Assembly: GCF_014652935.1 (NCBI RefSeq) | Contig: NZ_BMZT01000011.1 | Coordinates: 49,111-113,110 of the forward strand | Origin: Luteimonas padinae | GTDB taxonomy: Bacteria > Pseudomonadota > Gammaproteobacteria > Xanthomonadales > Xanthomonadaceae | Reading direction: 5' to 3' | Length of the DNA stretch: 64,000 nt | Part shown: positions 36,480-44,550 of the stretch, piece after piece | How positions within the stretch are numbered: position 1 is the first letter of the stretch | How the letters are laid out: every line of letters starts with the position of its first letter | Position numbers and translations under genes: made by a program | The notes under the pieces: model-generated | The model's database searches: none | What the model was told of the DNA's origin: nothing | Seen by the model: the letters and a program-made list of their open reading frames with translations, nothing else

Positions 36480-38610
36480 ATGCGACCGTCATCCAGTTCC
36501 GGAGCAGGTCCTGCCCGGACATCGTCCGTGCCGGAGCCGGCGCGGCAGCTCGAGGCCCTCCACCAGGGGTTCCGGTCCCGGCTCCAGCCGCTGCTGGCAG
36601 TGACGAGGGAGGCCGCCGAAGCCGAGCTGCGGCGCCTGGCGGCGGGCACGGCCGATGACGAACTCGCGGAGGCGCTGGCCAATGCCGTCGTGCTGCAGCA
36701 CGACGCCAGCCGCCACCAGCGCAGCTGGGAGCAGCATCTGGCGGCCGGCTTCGCCGGTTGGCCCGCGCCGCCCGATGCCGCGGCGCTCGCCCGCGACCTC
36801 ACCCTGGTGTCGGACGGCGAGCTGCACGCGCAGCTGATCGGGCAGCCGGCGATCGAGGCGCTGGAGCGCCGTTTCGCCGACGTGCTGGGCATCATCGACG
36901 GCCGCCTCTGGTCGATGGCCGCCGCGCTGGGCGGACACGTGCGACCGGCCAACCCGTTCGCGCCGCGGGCGATCATCGGCGCCTTCCTCGACACGTTCAG
37001 CGCCACCGAGTGCGACCGGATCCTGCGCGCCGCGCTGCTGCGCCACTACGAACGAATGTGCGGCCCGTGCCTGCTCGAGGCCTACGCGTGGCTCAACACC
37101 GCGCTCGCCGAAGGCGGTCATGCGCTGGATGGCGTCAGCGGGGGCGTCGCGCTGGTCTCGCAGCCGGTGGCGGGCAAGGGCGGACAGGCGGCCTGGGCCG
37201 GCCACGATGCGCTGGAGCCGCGGAGTTCGTCCTGGCGCGCCGCCACCGGCCTGGCGGTGGCCGTGGACCCCGGCTCCGGACGCCGGGGGATCCTGCGCGA
37301 ACGCCTGCGCGGCCAGCGTGGGGCGAGGGACGACGACACGAACGCCCGCGATTTCAGCGAGCAGGAGTTCTCTTCGGTGCTGTCGCTGCTGCAGGGCAAC
37401 GAGACCCCGGCGCAGCCCGTCCACGTGGCCGGACCGGTGGGCCGCGCACCTGGCGGAATCGCTGCGGGCCGGTGCGCAGGGCCTGGGGCTGCCACCCGAG
37501 CTGGCGACGCCGTCCCCGGGGCAACGGGGCGCGATCGATGCGGTCGGCGCGCTGTTCGATGGGCTGCGCGCCGGGGCCGCACTGTCGCCCGGGGCGGACG
37601 CGCGGCTGGCGCGGCTCGCATGGCCCTGGCTGCGACTGGGGCTCGCCGACCAGTCACTGTTCGAAGACCCCGCGCACCCCGCGATGCGGCTGCTGTCGGG
37701 GCTGCTGGAGTGCTGGGACGCCAATCCCGCCCGCAGCGACGAAGAGGCCGAGCTGCATGCGCTGGCAGATCGGCTTGCCGACCGCCTGGCCAACGATTAC
37801 CACGGCGAGCCGGCGGTCTTCGTCGCGGCGCTGGACGAGCTCGAAGCCGGGCGCACCCCGCTGCAGCGACGGGCCGCGATCAGCGAGCGCCGCGCCTGGC
37901 AGGCCATCCTGGGCGGCGAGCGCCTGCAGCACGCGCGTCGCGACGCCGATGCGCAGCTGGCCGCGCGGCTGCAGGGCAGGCGCCTGCTGGCCGAGGTGGC
38001 GGACTTCCTGTCGGGGCCGTGGCGGCAGTCGCTGGCCATGGCCTGGCTTCGCGACGGTGCGGGGTCCGCGCGCCATCGCGAGGCGCTGGCGGTCGGCGAC
38101 GATCTCCTTGGCGTCGATGCCGCCGCCGCGGCGGCGCAGGGCCGGGAGGTCGCCGACCGCCTGATCGCGCTGGGGCCGCAGCTGCGCGCGAGCCTGCTGG
38201 CCGGTGGCATCGTGGACGCGGCGGCCGAGGAGCGGCTGGCCCGGCTGGTGGCGGCCCTGGCGCAGCCCGACGCGACGCGTTGCCCCGCGGACTTCGTCCC
38301 GCTCGCGGATGCCGGGGATGCCGGGGATGCCGGCGGGCCCGGTGGGGACGACGTCGACGCTCCGGTTGCGGTTGGGCAGGTCCTCGTCGAGCGTGGGCAG
38401 GGCGGCGGATCGCCTACGTGGCTGCGCCTGGCCTGGAGCAGTCCGGTCAGCGGATGCCACCTGCTGGTGAGCCGGCAGGGCGCGCGCCACGCCTTGCTTG
38501 CACCCGGCGAGTTGGCCGCCGCGCTGGCCCGCGGCGACCTGGTCGCGCGGCCCGGCGAAGGCGCGGTGGAGGCCGTGCTGCAGCGGCTTGCCGGTGCCCC
38601 CGGCGGCTGA
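36480..38610 (+). pseudogene. Second DUF1631 gene, frameshifted
   Basis: The ATG at 36480 (after GCAGGAA) opens a frame homologous to the N-terminal half of the preceding DUF1631 protein (ARDLTLVSDGELHAQLIGQPAIEALERRF against LSLMSEGELEIHLAGQHTTELLDHQF, in part). It runs to FSEQEFSSVLSLLQGNETPAQP near 37420. From about 37438 the homology continues in the +1 frame (WAAHLAESLRAGAQGLGLPPEL to the stop at 38610). The original frame instead reads into an Arg-rich non-coding-like stretch. One extra base, or two lost, near 37420-37440 explains this. No Gly/Ala linker is present. It is either a decayed paralogue, a programmed shift or a sequence error. Confidence 0.8.
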
Positions 38611-38677
38611 GCCGCGCGGCGTCGCGCGGAGCGGCGGACATCGCTAGGATGGACGAAGGCATCGCCGGGAGCGGGGA

Positions 38678-39772
38678 ATGGCAGTGAGGATCGGCATCGC
38701 GCGTGAGACCGCGCCGGGTGAGCGTCGCGTCGCGATCACCCCGGAAACCTGCAGGAAGCTCGTCGCCCTCGGGGCGGCGATCACCGTCGAACGCGGCCTC
38801 GGCCGGCACGCCCACTTCGCTGACGATGCCTATGCGGCCGCAGGCGCCGTGCTGGCCGACGATGCGGCCGCCGCGCTGGCCGGGGCCGACCTGGTGCTCT
38901 GTGTGCAGGCGCCGTCCCCGGCGCTGCTGGCAACGCTGCGGGAGGGCGCGGCGATCATCGGCCATCTGCAGCCGGAAGCGGATCCGGCGCGCGCGGAGGC
39001 GATCCGTACAGGCGGCCTCGTCGCGTTCCCGCTCGAACGCCTGCCGCGCACCACGCGCGCCCAGGCCATGGACATCCTCAGCTCGCAGGCCGGCATGGCC
39101 GGCTACAAGGCGGTGCTGATCGCGGCGCAGCTGGCGCCGCGCTTCTTCCCCATGCTGACCACCGCGGCGGGCACGATCCGTCCGTCGAAGGTGCTGGTGA
39201 TCGGCGCCGGCGTGGCCGGACTGCAGGCGGTCGCGACCGCGCGCAGGCTCGGTGCCCAGGTCGAGTGCTTCGACGTGCGTCCCGAGACCCGCGAGCAGAT
39301 CGAATCGCTCGGCGGCCGCTTCCTGGACCTGGGCGTCAGCGCGGTCGGCGAAGGCGGCTACGCGCGCGCGCTGACCGACGAGGAGCGCGCCGAGCAGCAG
39401 AAGCGCCTGGGCGAGCACCTGCGGGGCATCGACACCATCGTCTGCACGGCGGCGGTGCCGGGACGGCCGGCACCGAAGATCATCACGGCGGGCATGGTCG
39501 GCGGCATGGCGGCCGGCAGCGTCATCGTCGATCTGGCTGCCGAGACCGGCGGCAACTGCGAGCTGACCAGGCCGGGCGAGACCATCGACGCCGGCGGGGT
39601 CACCGTCGCCGGTCCGCTCGATCTGGCCAGCAGCGGCGCGGTGCATGCCAGCGAGATGTTCGCGCGCAACGTGTTCAATTTCGCCAGCCTGCTGGTGTCC
39701 GACGGCGCGCTGGTGCTGGACTGGGACGACGAGCTGGTGGCGAAGACCGCCTGGCCGCCGCGCGAGGGCTGA
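38678..39772 (+). CDS. pntAA: NAD(P) transhydrogenase subunit alpha part 1 (NAD-binding domain I)
   Basis: This 364-residue protein is the NAD(H)-binding domain I of the proton-translocating transhydrogenase that makes NADPH from NADH using the proton gradient. Signatures are VRIGIARETAPGERRVAITPETCRKLV, EGAAIIGHLQPEADP, the AQAMDILSSQAGMAGYKAVL stretch (QAMDILSSQAGMAGYKAV) and the Rossmann core VLVIGAGVAGLQAVATARRLGA. It is a separate polypeptide, as in the three-gene pnt systems. The matching pntAB and pntB genes do not follow directly; they start 1.65 kb downstream, after a minus-strand insertion of three genes. Confidence 0.94.
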   Translation: MAVRIGIARETAPGERRVAITPETCRKLVALGAAITVERGLGRHAHFADDAYAAAGAVLADDAAAALAGADLVLCVQAPSPALLATLREGAAIIGHLQPEADPARAEAIRTGGLVAFPLERLPRTTRAQAMDILSSQAGMAGYKAVLIAAQLAPRFFPMLTTAAGTIRPSKVLVIGAGVAGLQAVATARRLGAQVECFDVRPETREQIESLGGRFLDLGVSAVGEGGYARALTDEERAEQQKRLGEHLRGIDTIVCTAAVPGRPAPKIITAGMVGGMAAGSVIVDLAAETGGNCELTRPGETIDAGGVTVAGPLDLASSGAVHASEMFARNVFNFASLLVSDGALVLDWDDELVAKTAWPPREG

Positions 39773-39835
39773 GACGCCGTCCAGCCGTCCGTCGCGTGAC
39801 GGGCGGACAGGGCGCGGCGCAGGCGGCCGGCCGGG

Positions 39836-40303
39836 TCAGCGGCCGCGGGGCGGCGCCGGCGGCCCGGACGCTTCGGGCGGAGCCGGATGGGCCTCGACCC
39901 AGGCGCGGCGCTGCTCCCGTGTCATTGCGCCCCACTCCTTGCGCAGGGCATCGCGCTCGGCTTCGGGCAGGGTCCGCATGTGCGCGTAGAGCGCGCGCAG
40001 GGCCTCGCGCTTGTCCGGGTCCATCTGCCGCCAGCGTTCGGCGCCGCGGCGCGCGCGCTCGCGCTGTTCGGGCGCCATCTGCTGCCAGCGTTCGGCGTGT
40101 TCGAGCATGTGCGCGCGCTTGCCGGGGTGGTCGTCCCAGCGCTGGCGCAGGGGCGCGATCAGCGCCTCGCGCTGTGCCGCGCTGAGCTGGTCCCAGGCCG
40201 GCAGGGCGGCGTCCCCGCGCTCCTGGGCTGCGGCGGGCAGCGCGATGGTGGCAAGCGCCAGCATCAGCGCGGCGGTGGCGGATCGGATGCGGATGTTCGG
40301 CAT
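39836..40303 (-). CDS. DUF3106-family exported protein
   Basis: This 155-residue protein has a signal peptide (ATAALMLALATIALPAAA-QE) and a helical body of repeats with Trp and Arg at regular spacing. Examples are AWDQLSAAQREALIAPLRQRWDDHPGKRAHMLEHAERWQQM (short form LSAAQREALIAPL), then RERARRGAERWRQMDPDKREALRALYAHMR. Such a pattern is the DUF3106 family. A periplasmic helical protein tuned to envelope status is possible, but no function is known. The ATG follows the upstream membrane-protein stop (40309) by 5 bases, so it is the last gene of the sigma-factor set. Confidence 0.85.
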   Translation of the reverse strand: MPNIRIRSATAALMLALATIALPAAAQERGDAALPAWDQLSAAQREALIAPLRQRWDDHPGKRAHMLEHAERWQQMAPEQRERARRGAERWRQMDPDKREALRALYAHMRTLPEAERDALRKEWGAMTREQRRAWVEAHPAPPEASGPPAPPRGR

Positions 40304-40308
40304 GGTGC

Positions 40309-40692
40309 TCACTCCATGGCCAGGATCAGGCTGTCCTGCGAGGCCAGCCACAGGTACAGGTCGGGGTCTTCGTCCAGCGCGGCCAGGCCGTCGTCCCAGG
40401 CCGCGGCGTCCGCCGCTGCGCTGGCCGCGGCCAGTGACGGCGGGGAATCGCCGGCCGGCACGCTGTCCAGGCCGGGCTGGCGCAGGCCGATGCCCAGGGC
40501 GAAGACCGCGGCCAGGCCCGCCGCCAGCCACCAGCCGCCGGCGCGCCCGGCGCTGCGCGCCGGCGTGGCCGCGGGGGCGGCGTTGGCGCGGCGCACGCGC
40601 AGCTCGTACAGCGTGCGCGCCGGCACCTGCTCCACCGCCTGCGCATGCAGGGCACGGATCCTGCGGTCGAAGTCGTCGTGCATGTCGTTCAT
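40309..40692 (-). CDS. Single-pass membrane protein, possible anti-sigma factor
   Basis: This 127-residue protein has an N-terminal cytosolic-type segment (MNDMHDDFDRRIRALHAQAVEQVPARTLYELRVRR), one hydrophobic helix (WWLAAGLAAVFALGIGL, about 56-73) and a Ala/Asp-rich outer tail. It overlaps the upstream ECF sigma gene and has the size and topology of an anti-sigma factor. It lacks the HxxxCxxC zinc motif of ZAS anti-sigma proteins, so the role is only inferred from context. GGAGGATTTCCG before the ATG is a strong ribosome site. The partner gene downstream is DUF3106. Confidence 0.7.
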   Translation of the reverse strand: MNDMHDDFDRRIRALHAQAVEQVPARTLYELRVRRANAAPAATPARSAGRAGGWWLAAGLAAVFALGIGLRQPGLDSVPAGDSPPSLAAASAAADAAAWDDGLAALDEDPDLYLWLASQDSLILAME

Positions 40693-41261
40693 CGGAAATC
40701 CTCCAGCTGCTTCTGCAGCGCGTCGCGCGCACGCGACAGGTGTGTCTTGACCGAACCCTCGCTGCAGCCCATGACGCGCGCGGTGGTCGCCACGTCGAGC
40801 TCCTCCAGCACGCGCAGGGTGAAGGCTTCGCGCTGGCGCCGCGGCAGCCCGCGCAGCGCCGCCACCAGTCCGCCCCAGGCCTCGCGGCCGTCGTGGGCGC
40901 GGGACGGGTCGGGTTCGTCCCCGGCCCATTCCACGCCGGCTTCCTGACGCTCGTCCGCGGACGTCATCCAGCCCAGGCGAAGGGTGCGCCGGCGCTGCGC
41001 ATCGACGATGCGGCTGCGCAGGATGGTCCAGAACAGCGGTGTCCATTCCTCCGCCGGCCGGTCGCGGTAGCCCAGCATCTTCACCATCGCGTCCTGCACC
41101 GCGTCCAGCGCGTCCTCGCGGTGGCGCAGCCCGGCCTCGGCGAAGCGGAAGGCGCGCGCGGCGATGCCGTCGAGGAAGGCGTCCAGCGTCGTGGCGCCGG
41201 TGGCTCCGGTCGGGGAGGCGGTGGACGGGGCGGCGGCGTCGGCTGGCATCGCATCCAGCAT
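40689..41261 (-). CDS. ECF-type RNA polymerase sigma factor
   Basis: This 190-residue protein has sigma region 2 at about residues 35-100 (EDALDAVQDAMVKMLGYRD ... WTPLFWTILRSRIVDAQRRRTLR). Region 4 lies at 135-185 (LRGLPRRQREAFTLRVLEELDVATTARVMGCSEGSVKTHLSRARDALQ, core EGSVKTHLSRARDALQ). Such ECF factors recruit polymerase to small stress regulons. Starts at 41261 and 41249 (MPADA) are both possible. It overlaps the putative anti-sigma gene by 4 bases, and the set reads minus-strand between pntAA and pntAB. Confidence 0.9.
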   Translation of the reverse strand: MLDAMPADAAAPSTASPTGATGATTLDAFLDGIAARAFRFAEAGLRHREDALDAVQDAMVKMLGYRDRPAEEWTPLFWTILRSRIVDAQRRRTLRLGWMTSADERQEAGVEWAGDEPDPSRAHDGREAWGGLVAALRGLPRRQREAFTLRVLEELDVATTARVMGCSEGSVKTHLSRARDALQKQLEDFR

Positions 41262-41426
41262 AGCCACCCCCGTGCCACCGCGATGTGGCTGCAGGCTGCC
41301 GTCCATCCGCACGCATCCAGTGGGGTCTGGAGGGACAACGCATGCGGGCGCCGGCGGTTGACAGCGGCAGTGGCGATGCCGGCCCGGACGGTTATGATCA
41401 GGCCGGGCAGCCCGGGGAGAGCGCGT

Positions 41427-41738
41427 GTGGCCGATGGATTCGTTGCGCTGTACATCTTCATGCTGGCGGCGATCGCCGGCCACGTGATCATCTCGCGGGT
41501 GCCGGTGATCCTGCACACGCCGCTGATGTCGGGCTCCAACTTCATCCACGGCATCGTGCTGATCGGCGCGATGGTGGTGCTGGGGCACGCCGACACCACG
41601 CTGGAGAAGGCGATCGGCTTCGTGGCCGTGCTGATGGGCGCGGGCAACGCCGCCGGCGGCTACGTGGTCACCGAGCGCATGCTGGAGATGTTCAAGCCCA
41701 GCGACAGGGCGAAGGCCGGCAAGGAGGGCGGCGCATGA
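41427..41738 (+). CDS. pntAB: NAD(P) transhydrogenase subunit alpha part 2 (membrane part)
   Basis: This 103-residue membrane subunit of the transhydrogenase has three to four hydrophobic helices (ALYIFMLAAIAGHVIISRVP, HGIVLIGAMVVLG, GFVAVLMGAGNAAGGYVV). The pattern of HxxVISRVPxILHTPLMSGSNFIHGIV is characteristic of PntA domain II (its core is LHTPLMSGSNFIHGI). The start is a GTG at 41427 with GGGGAG 6 bases upstream; no ATG fits. It overlaps pntB by 4 bases (ATGA). The proton channel is completed by PntB. Confidence 0.92.
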   Translation: MADGFVALYIFMLAAIAGHVIISRVPVILHTPLMSGSNFIHGIVLIGAMVVLGHADTTLEKAIGFVAVLMGAGNAAGGYVVTERMLEMFKPSDRAKAGKEGGA

Positions 41739-43132
41739 GCGGCGAGGCCATCCTGCTGCTGGTGATCAAGTCCAGCTACCTGGTCGCCGCCACCCTGTTC
41801 CTGCTCGGCCTGCAGCGCATGGCGTCGCCGCGCACGGCGCGCAGCGGCATCCAGTGGGCCGGCGTCGGCATGGTGCTGGCCACGCTGGTCACCTTCTTCA
41901 TCCCGGGCCTGCAGAACATCGCGCTGATGCTGGTCGCGGTCGCGCTGGGTACGGTGCTGGCCTGGGTCTCGGGCAAGAAGGTCGCGATCACCGACATGCC
42001 GCAGATGGTGGCCCTGTACAACGGCCTGGGCGGCGGCTCCGCGGCGGCGATCGGTGCGGTCGAGCTGCTGCGCTGGACCTCGGCCGGGCAGGCGCCCGGG
42101 ATGGTCGTGCCGGTGCTGGCGCTGCTGGGCGCGCTGATCGGCTCGGTGGCGCTGTCGGGCTCGATCATCGCCTGGGCCAAGCTCGACGGGCGCATGGACA
42201 AGCGCTACAGCTTCCCGGGCATGCAGCTGTTCAACGCCGCCGTGTTCCTGGCCGCGCTGGTGCTGGGCGGGCTGCTGCTGCGCTCGCTGGGCGTGCCACT
42301 GGTGGTGGCTTTCTTCGTGGCCGCGCTGGCGCTGGGAGTGCTGATGACGCTGCCGATCGGCGGCGCCGACATGCCGGTGGTGATCTCGCTGTACAACGCG
42401 CTCACCGGCCTGGCGGTGGCCTTCGAGGGCTATGTGCTGGGCAACGAGGCCCTGATCATCGCCGGCACCATGGTCGGCGCGGCCGGCATGCTGCTGACGC
42501 GGCTGATGGCCAAGGCCATGAACCGCTCGATCGGCAGCGTGCTGTTTTCCAGCTTCGGCGCCACCGGCGAGGCCGCCGAGATCACCGGCAGCCAGAAGCC
42601 GATCGACGCCGCCGACGTGGCCGCGATGATGGCCTACGCCGAGCGCGTGGTGATCGTGCCCGGGTACGGCATGGCCGTGGCGCAGGCGCAGCACAAGATC
42701 TGGGAGCTGAGCCAGCGCCTGATCGAGCGCGGGGTGAAGGTCCGCTTCGCGATCCATCCGGTCGCGGGCCGCATGCCGGGCCACATGAACGTGCTGCTGG
42801 CCGAGGCCGGCGTGCCCTACGATCTGATCGTCGACATGGACGACATCAATCCCGAGTTCCGCAACACCGACGTCAGCCTGGTGATCGGCGCCAACGACGT
42901 GGTCAACCCGGTCGCCAAGACCGACCCGGCCAGCCCGATCTATGGGATGCCGATCCTCGACGTGGTGGAGTCGAAGAACACCATCGTGATCAAGCGCGGC
43001 AAGGGCCGCGGCTTCGCCGGCATCGAGAACGCGCTCTTCTATGCCGACAACACGCGGATGCTCTACGGCGACGGCGCCGAGGTGGCGAACGCGCTGGTGG
43101 GCGAGCTCAAGGCGCTCGACGGCGTGCACTAG
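41735..43132 (+). CDS. pntB: NAD(P) transhydrogenase subunit beta
   Basis: PntB carries the remaining membrane helices and the NADP(H)-binding domain III. The 465-residue protein has multiple hydrophobic segments up to about residue 260. The NADP domain follows, with VIVPGYGMAVAQAQHKIWELS, RFAIHPVAGRMPGHMNVLLAEA and VIGANDVVNPVAKTDPASPIYGMPIL (core GANDVVNPVAKTDP), all family signatures. The start ATG is set by the overlap with pntAB. The REP-like palindrome downstream at 43197 may shape the 3' end. Confidence 0.97.
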   Translation: MSGEAILLLVIKSSYLVAATLFLLGLQRMASPRTARSGIQWAGVGMVLATLVTFFIPGLQNIALMLVAVALGTVLAWVSGKKVAITDMPQMVALYNGLGGGSAAAIGAVELLRWTSAGQAPGMVVPVLALLGALIGSVALSGSIIAWAKLDGRMDKRYSFPGMQLFNAAVFLAALVLGGLLLRSLGVPLVVAFFVAALALGVLMTLPIGGADMPVVISLYNALTGLAVAFEGYVLGNEALIIAGTMVGAAGMLLTRLMAKAMNRSIGSVLFSSFGATGEAAEITGSQKPIDAADVAAMMAYAERVVIVPGYGMAVAQAQHKIWELSQRLIERGVKVRFAIHPVAGRMPGHMNVLLAEAGVPYDLIVDMDDINPEFRNTDVSLVIGANDVVNPVAKTDPASPIYGMPILDVVESKNTIVIKRGKGRGFAGIENALFYADNTRMLYGDGAEVANALVGELKALDGVH

Positions 43133-43196
43133 CATCGGGGGCACCAGGCGCCGTGGCCCGCGGGAGCGGCTGCTGCCGCCGCAAGAACGGGATCCG

Positions 43197-43231
43197 TGCA
43201 GGAGCGGTCGCGGCCGTGGCCACTCCTGCAG
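43197..43231. repeat. REP-like palindrome downstream of pntB
   Basis: TGCAGGAGCGGTCGCGGCCG then TGGCCACTCCTGCAG. The outer arms TGCAGGAG and CTCCTGCA pair, with GGCCACGGCCG-like inner pairing. It is a diverged relative of the 7407 unit and could act as a weak terminator or mRNA end. Confidence 0.6.
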
Positions 43232-43249
43232 CGCGAGGGTGGCGCGTCC

Positions 43250-43657
43250 TCAGCGGCCCCAGGCCGCGGCCACCACCAGGCCGGCCGCCAGCCACGCCAG
43301 GTCCACGGCATCGTTGGCCATGCGCAGCAGCAGCCAGCCGTGCTCCGGACCCAGTCGGATCATCGAATTCCAGGGCGCCAGCCCCAGCATGCGCCCGACC
43401 TGGTCGGCGGCGATCCCCCAGTTGGCGAGCGCGATCGCCAGCAGCGTCGCCAGCACCGCCCAGCCGGCGCGCGCCGTCCCGGGCCGGTAGCCGCCCATGC
43501 GCAGCAGCAGCAGCGAGTCGATGGCGGCGACCACCGCCATCCAGCTCGCCTGCCGGCCGGTGGCCTGGGCGACCAGCACCCAGGCGGCCGCGATGCCGAT
43601 GCTGCCGGCCAGCGCCAGTGCCAGCGCCGTCATGGGCCGGGATCGGATGGGGGGCAT
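43250..43657 (-). CDS. Small integral membrane protein of unknown function
   Basis: I do not recognise this protein. It has about 135 residues and four hydrophobic segments (ALALALAGSIGIAAAWVLVAQ, WMAVVAAIDSLLLL, AGWAVLATLLAIALANWGIAA and DLAWLAAGLVVAAAWG). A short charged or polar loop contains RMLGLAPWNSMIRLGPEHGWLLLRM. It has no signal peptide beyond the first helix. Starts at 43669 (GTG), 43657 (ATG) and 43633 (ATG) are all in frame, and none has a clear ribosome site; 43657 is a guess. It is convergent with pntB and divergent from sufT. Confidence 0.65.
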   Translation of the reverse strand: MPPIRSRPMTALALALAGSIGIAAAWVLVAQATGRQASWMAVVAAIDSLLLLRMGGYRPGTARAGWAVLATLLAIALANWGIAADQVGRMLGLAPWNSMIRLGPEHGWLLLRMANDAVDLAWLAAGLVVAAAWGR

Positions 43658-43742
43658 GGAACGCAGCACCGTTCGGGGCGGTACAGGATAGCGTCCCGCC
43701 GGACGTTAGAATGAGCGACCTGTCCGACGGCTTCGAATCCGC

Positions 43743-44294
43743 ATGTACTCCCGCAACAGCGAACCCGTGCGCCTGGAGCGCGACTGCGCCGCCGTGCTTG
43801 TCCCGCAGGGCGACGAGGTCACGCTGCCCGCGGGCAGCGTCGGCTACATCACCCAGGCGCTGGGCGGCAGCTTCACGGTCTTCGTCGAGGGCAACCTCTT
43901 CCGCATCGCCGGCAACGACGCCGATGCGATCGGCAAGGAGCCGCCGGAGCCGCTGGAGCTGGAGGAGGGGGCCGACGACGCGGCGGTGGAGCGCCTGGTG
44001 TGGAGCCAGATGCGCACCTGCTTCGACCCCGAGATCCCGATCAACATCGTCGATCTCGGCCTGGTGTACGAGGCCAACGTGCTGCATCGCGAGGATGGCC
44101 AGCGCCTGGTCGAGGTGCGGATGACGCTGACCGCGCCTGGCTGCGGCATGGGCGAGATCCTGGTCGACGACGTGCGCACCAAGCTGGAGATGATCCCGAC
44201 GGTGGCCGAGGCCGACGTCGAGCTGGTGTTCGATCCGCCGTGGACCCGCAACATGATGTCCGAGGCCGCGCGCCTGGAAACCGGGATGTTCTGA
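43743..44294 (+). CDS. sufT: Iron-sulfur cluster assembly protein SufT
   Basis: SufT helps mature Fe-S proteins. The 183-residue protein has the long-SufT N-terminal extension (VLVPQGDEVTLPAGSVGYITQALGGSFTVFVEGNLFRI; core LPAGSVGYITQALGG). A PaaD/MIP18 (DUF59) domain follows: CFDPEIPINIVDLGLVYEANVL, EVRMTLTAPGCGMGEILVDDVR, EADVELVFDPPWTRNMMS. The conserved Cys in TAPGCGMG is the likely functional residue. No other suf genes are nearby. A 7-base hairpin at 44303 follows the stop. Confidence 0.92.
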   Translation: MYSRNSEPVRLERDCAAVLVPQGDEVTLPAGSVGYITQALGGSFTVFVEGNLFRIAGNDADAIGKEPPEPLELEEGADDAAVERLVWSQMRTCFDPEIPINIVDLGLVYEANVLHREDGQRLVEVRMTLTAPGCGMGEILVDDVRTKLEMIPTVAEADVELVFDPPWTRNMMSEAARLETGMF

Positions 44295-44302
44295 ACGGGG
44301 CG

Positions 44303-44322
44303 GGCGCAAGGCCCATTGCGCC
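44303..44322 (+). terminator. Possible weak terminator after sufT
   Basis: GGCGCAA (44303-44309) pairs with TTGCGCC (44316-44322) around a 6-base loop. TGTCTT follows, so the T-tract is poor and termination is uncertain. Confidence 0.4.
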
Positions 44323-44363
44323 TGTCTTGCGGCATCAATGTCCTGAATCGTGACCAGCGGCAC

Positions 44364-44432
44364 GCAAAGTGGCGCTGGATGAGACGCGTTCCCGCTTGTG
44401 GCCGGCAAAGGTGTCGCTTAGCGTCACTTTGC
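44364..44432. repeat. Long-spaced inverted repeat upstream of the S8 protease gene
   Basis: GCAAAGTGGCGCT (44364-44376) and AGCGTCACTTTGC (44420-44432) are inverted copies with one mismatch and 43 bases between them. A second pair, GCGGAC and GTCCGC, begins at 44431. These sit in the 256-base gap before the protease gene, where its promoter must lie. Confidence 0.5.
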
Positions 44433-44550
44433 GGACGAAATGTGTCAGTCCGCCGTTTCCGGCGGCTGCCACGAACGGGGAGGGGTTTCCCGGAGCGGCA
44501 CCGCCGGCCCGCCGCCCCCGCGGCACTCCTCCGTTCCGGGAACATCATCC

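Noticed and set aside
33824..37006. A 1060-codon open frame on the minus strand opposite the DUF1631 gene
   Set aside because: It is the complementary-frame shadow of the DUF1631 gene, with repeated Arg/Ala/Ser runs and no recognisable domain.
37440..38687. Continuation of the first DUF1631-paralogue frame beyond the frameshift as real coding
   Set aside because: The residues turn into Arg/Gly/Ala-rich non-conserved sequence, while the conserved blocks continue in the +1 frame.
39785..39806. Hairpin between pntAA and the DUF3106 gene as a terminator
   Set aside because: The 9-base stem has a G-T pair and no T-tract on either strand, so it is not convincing.
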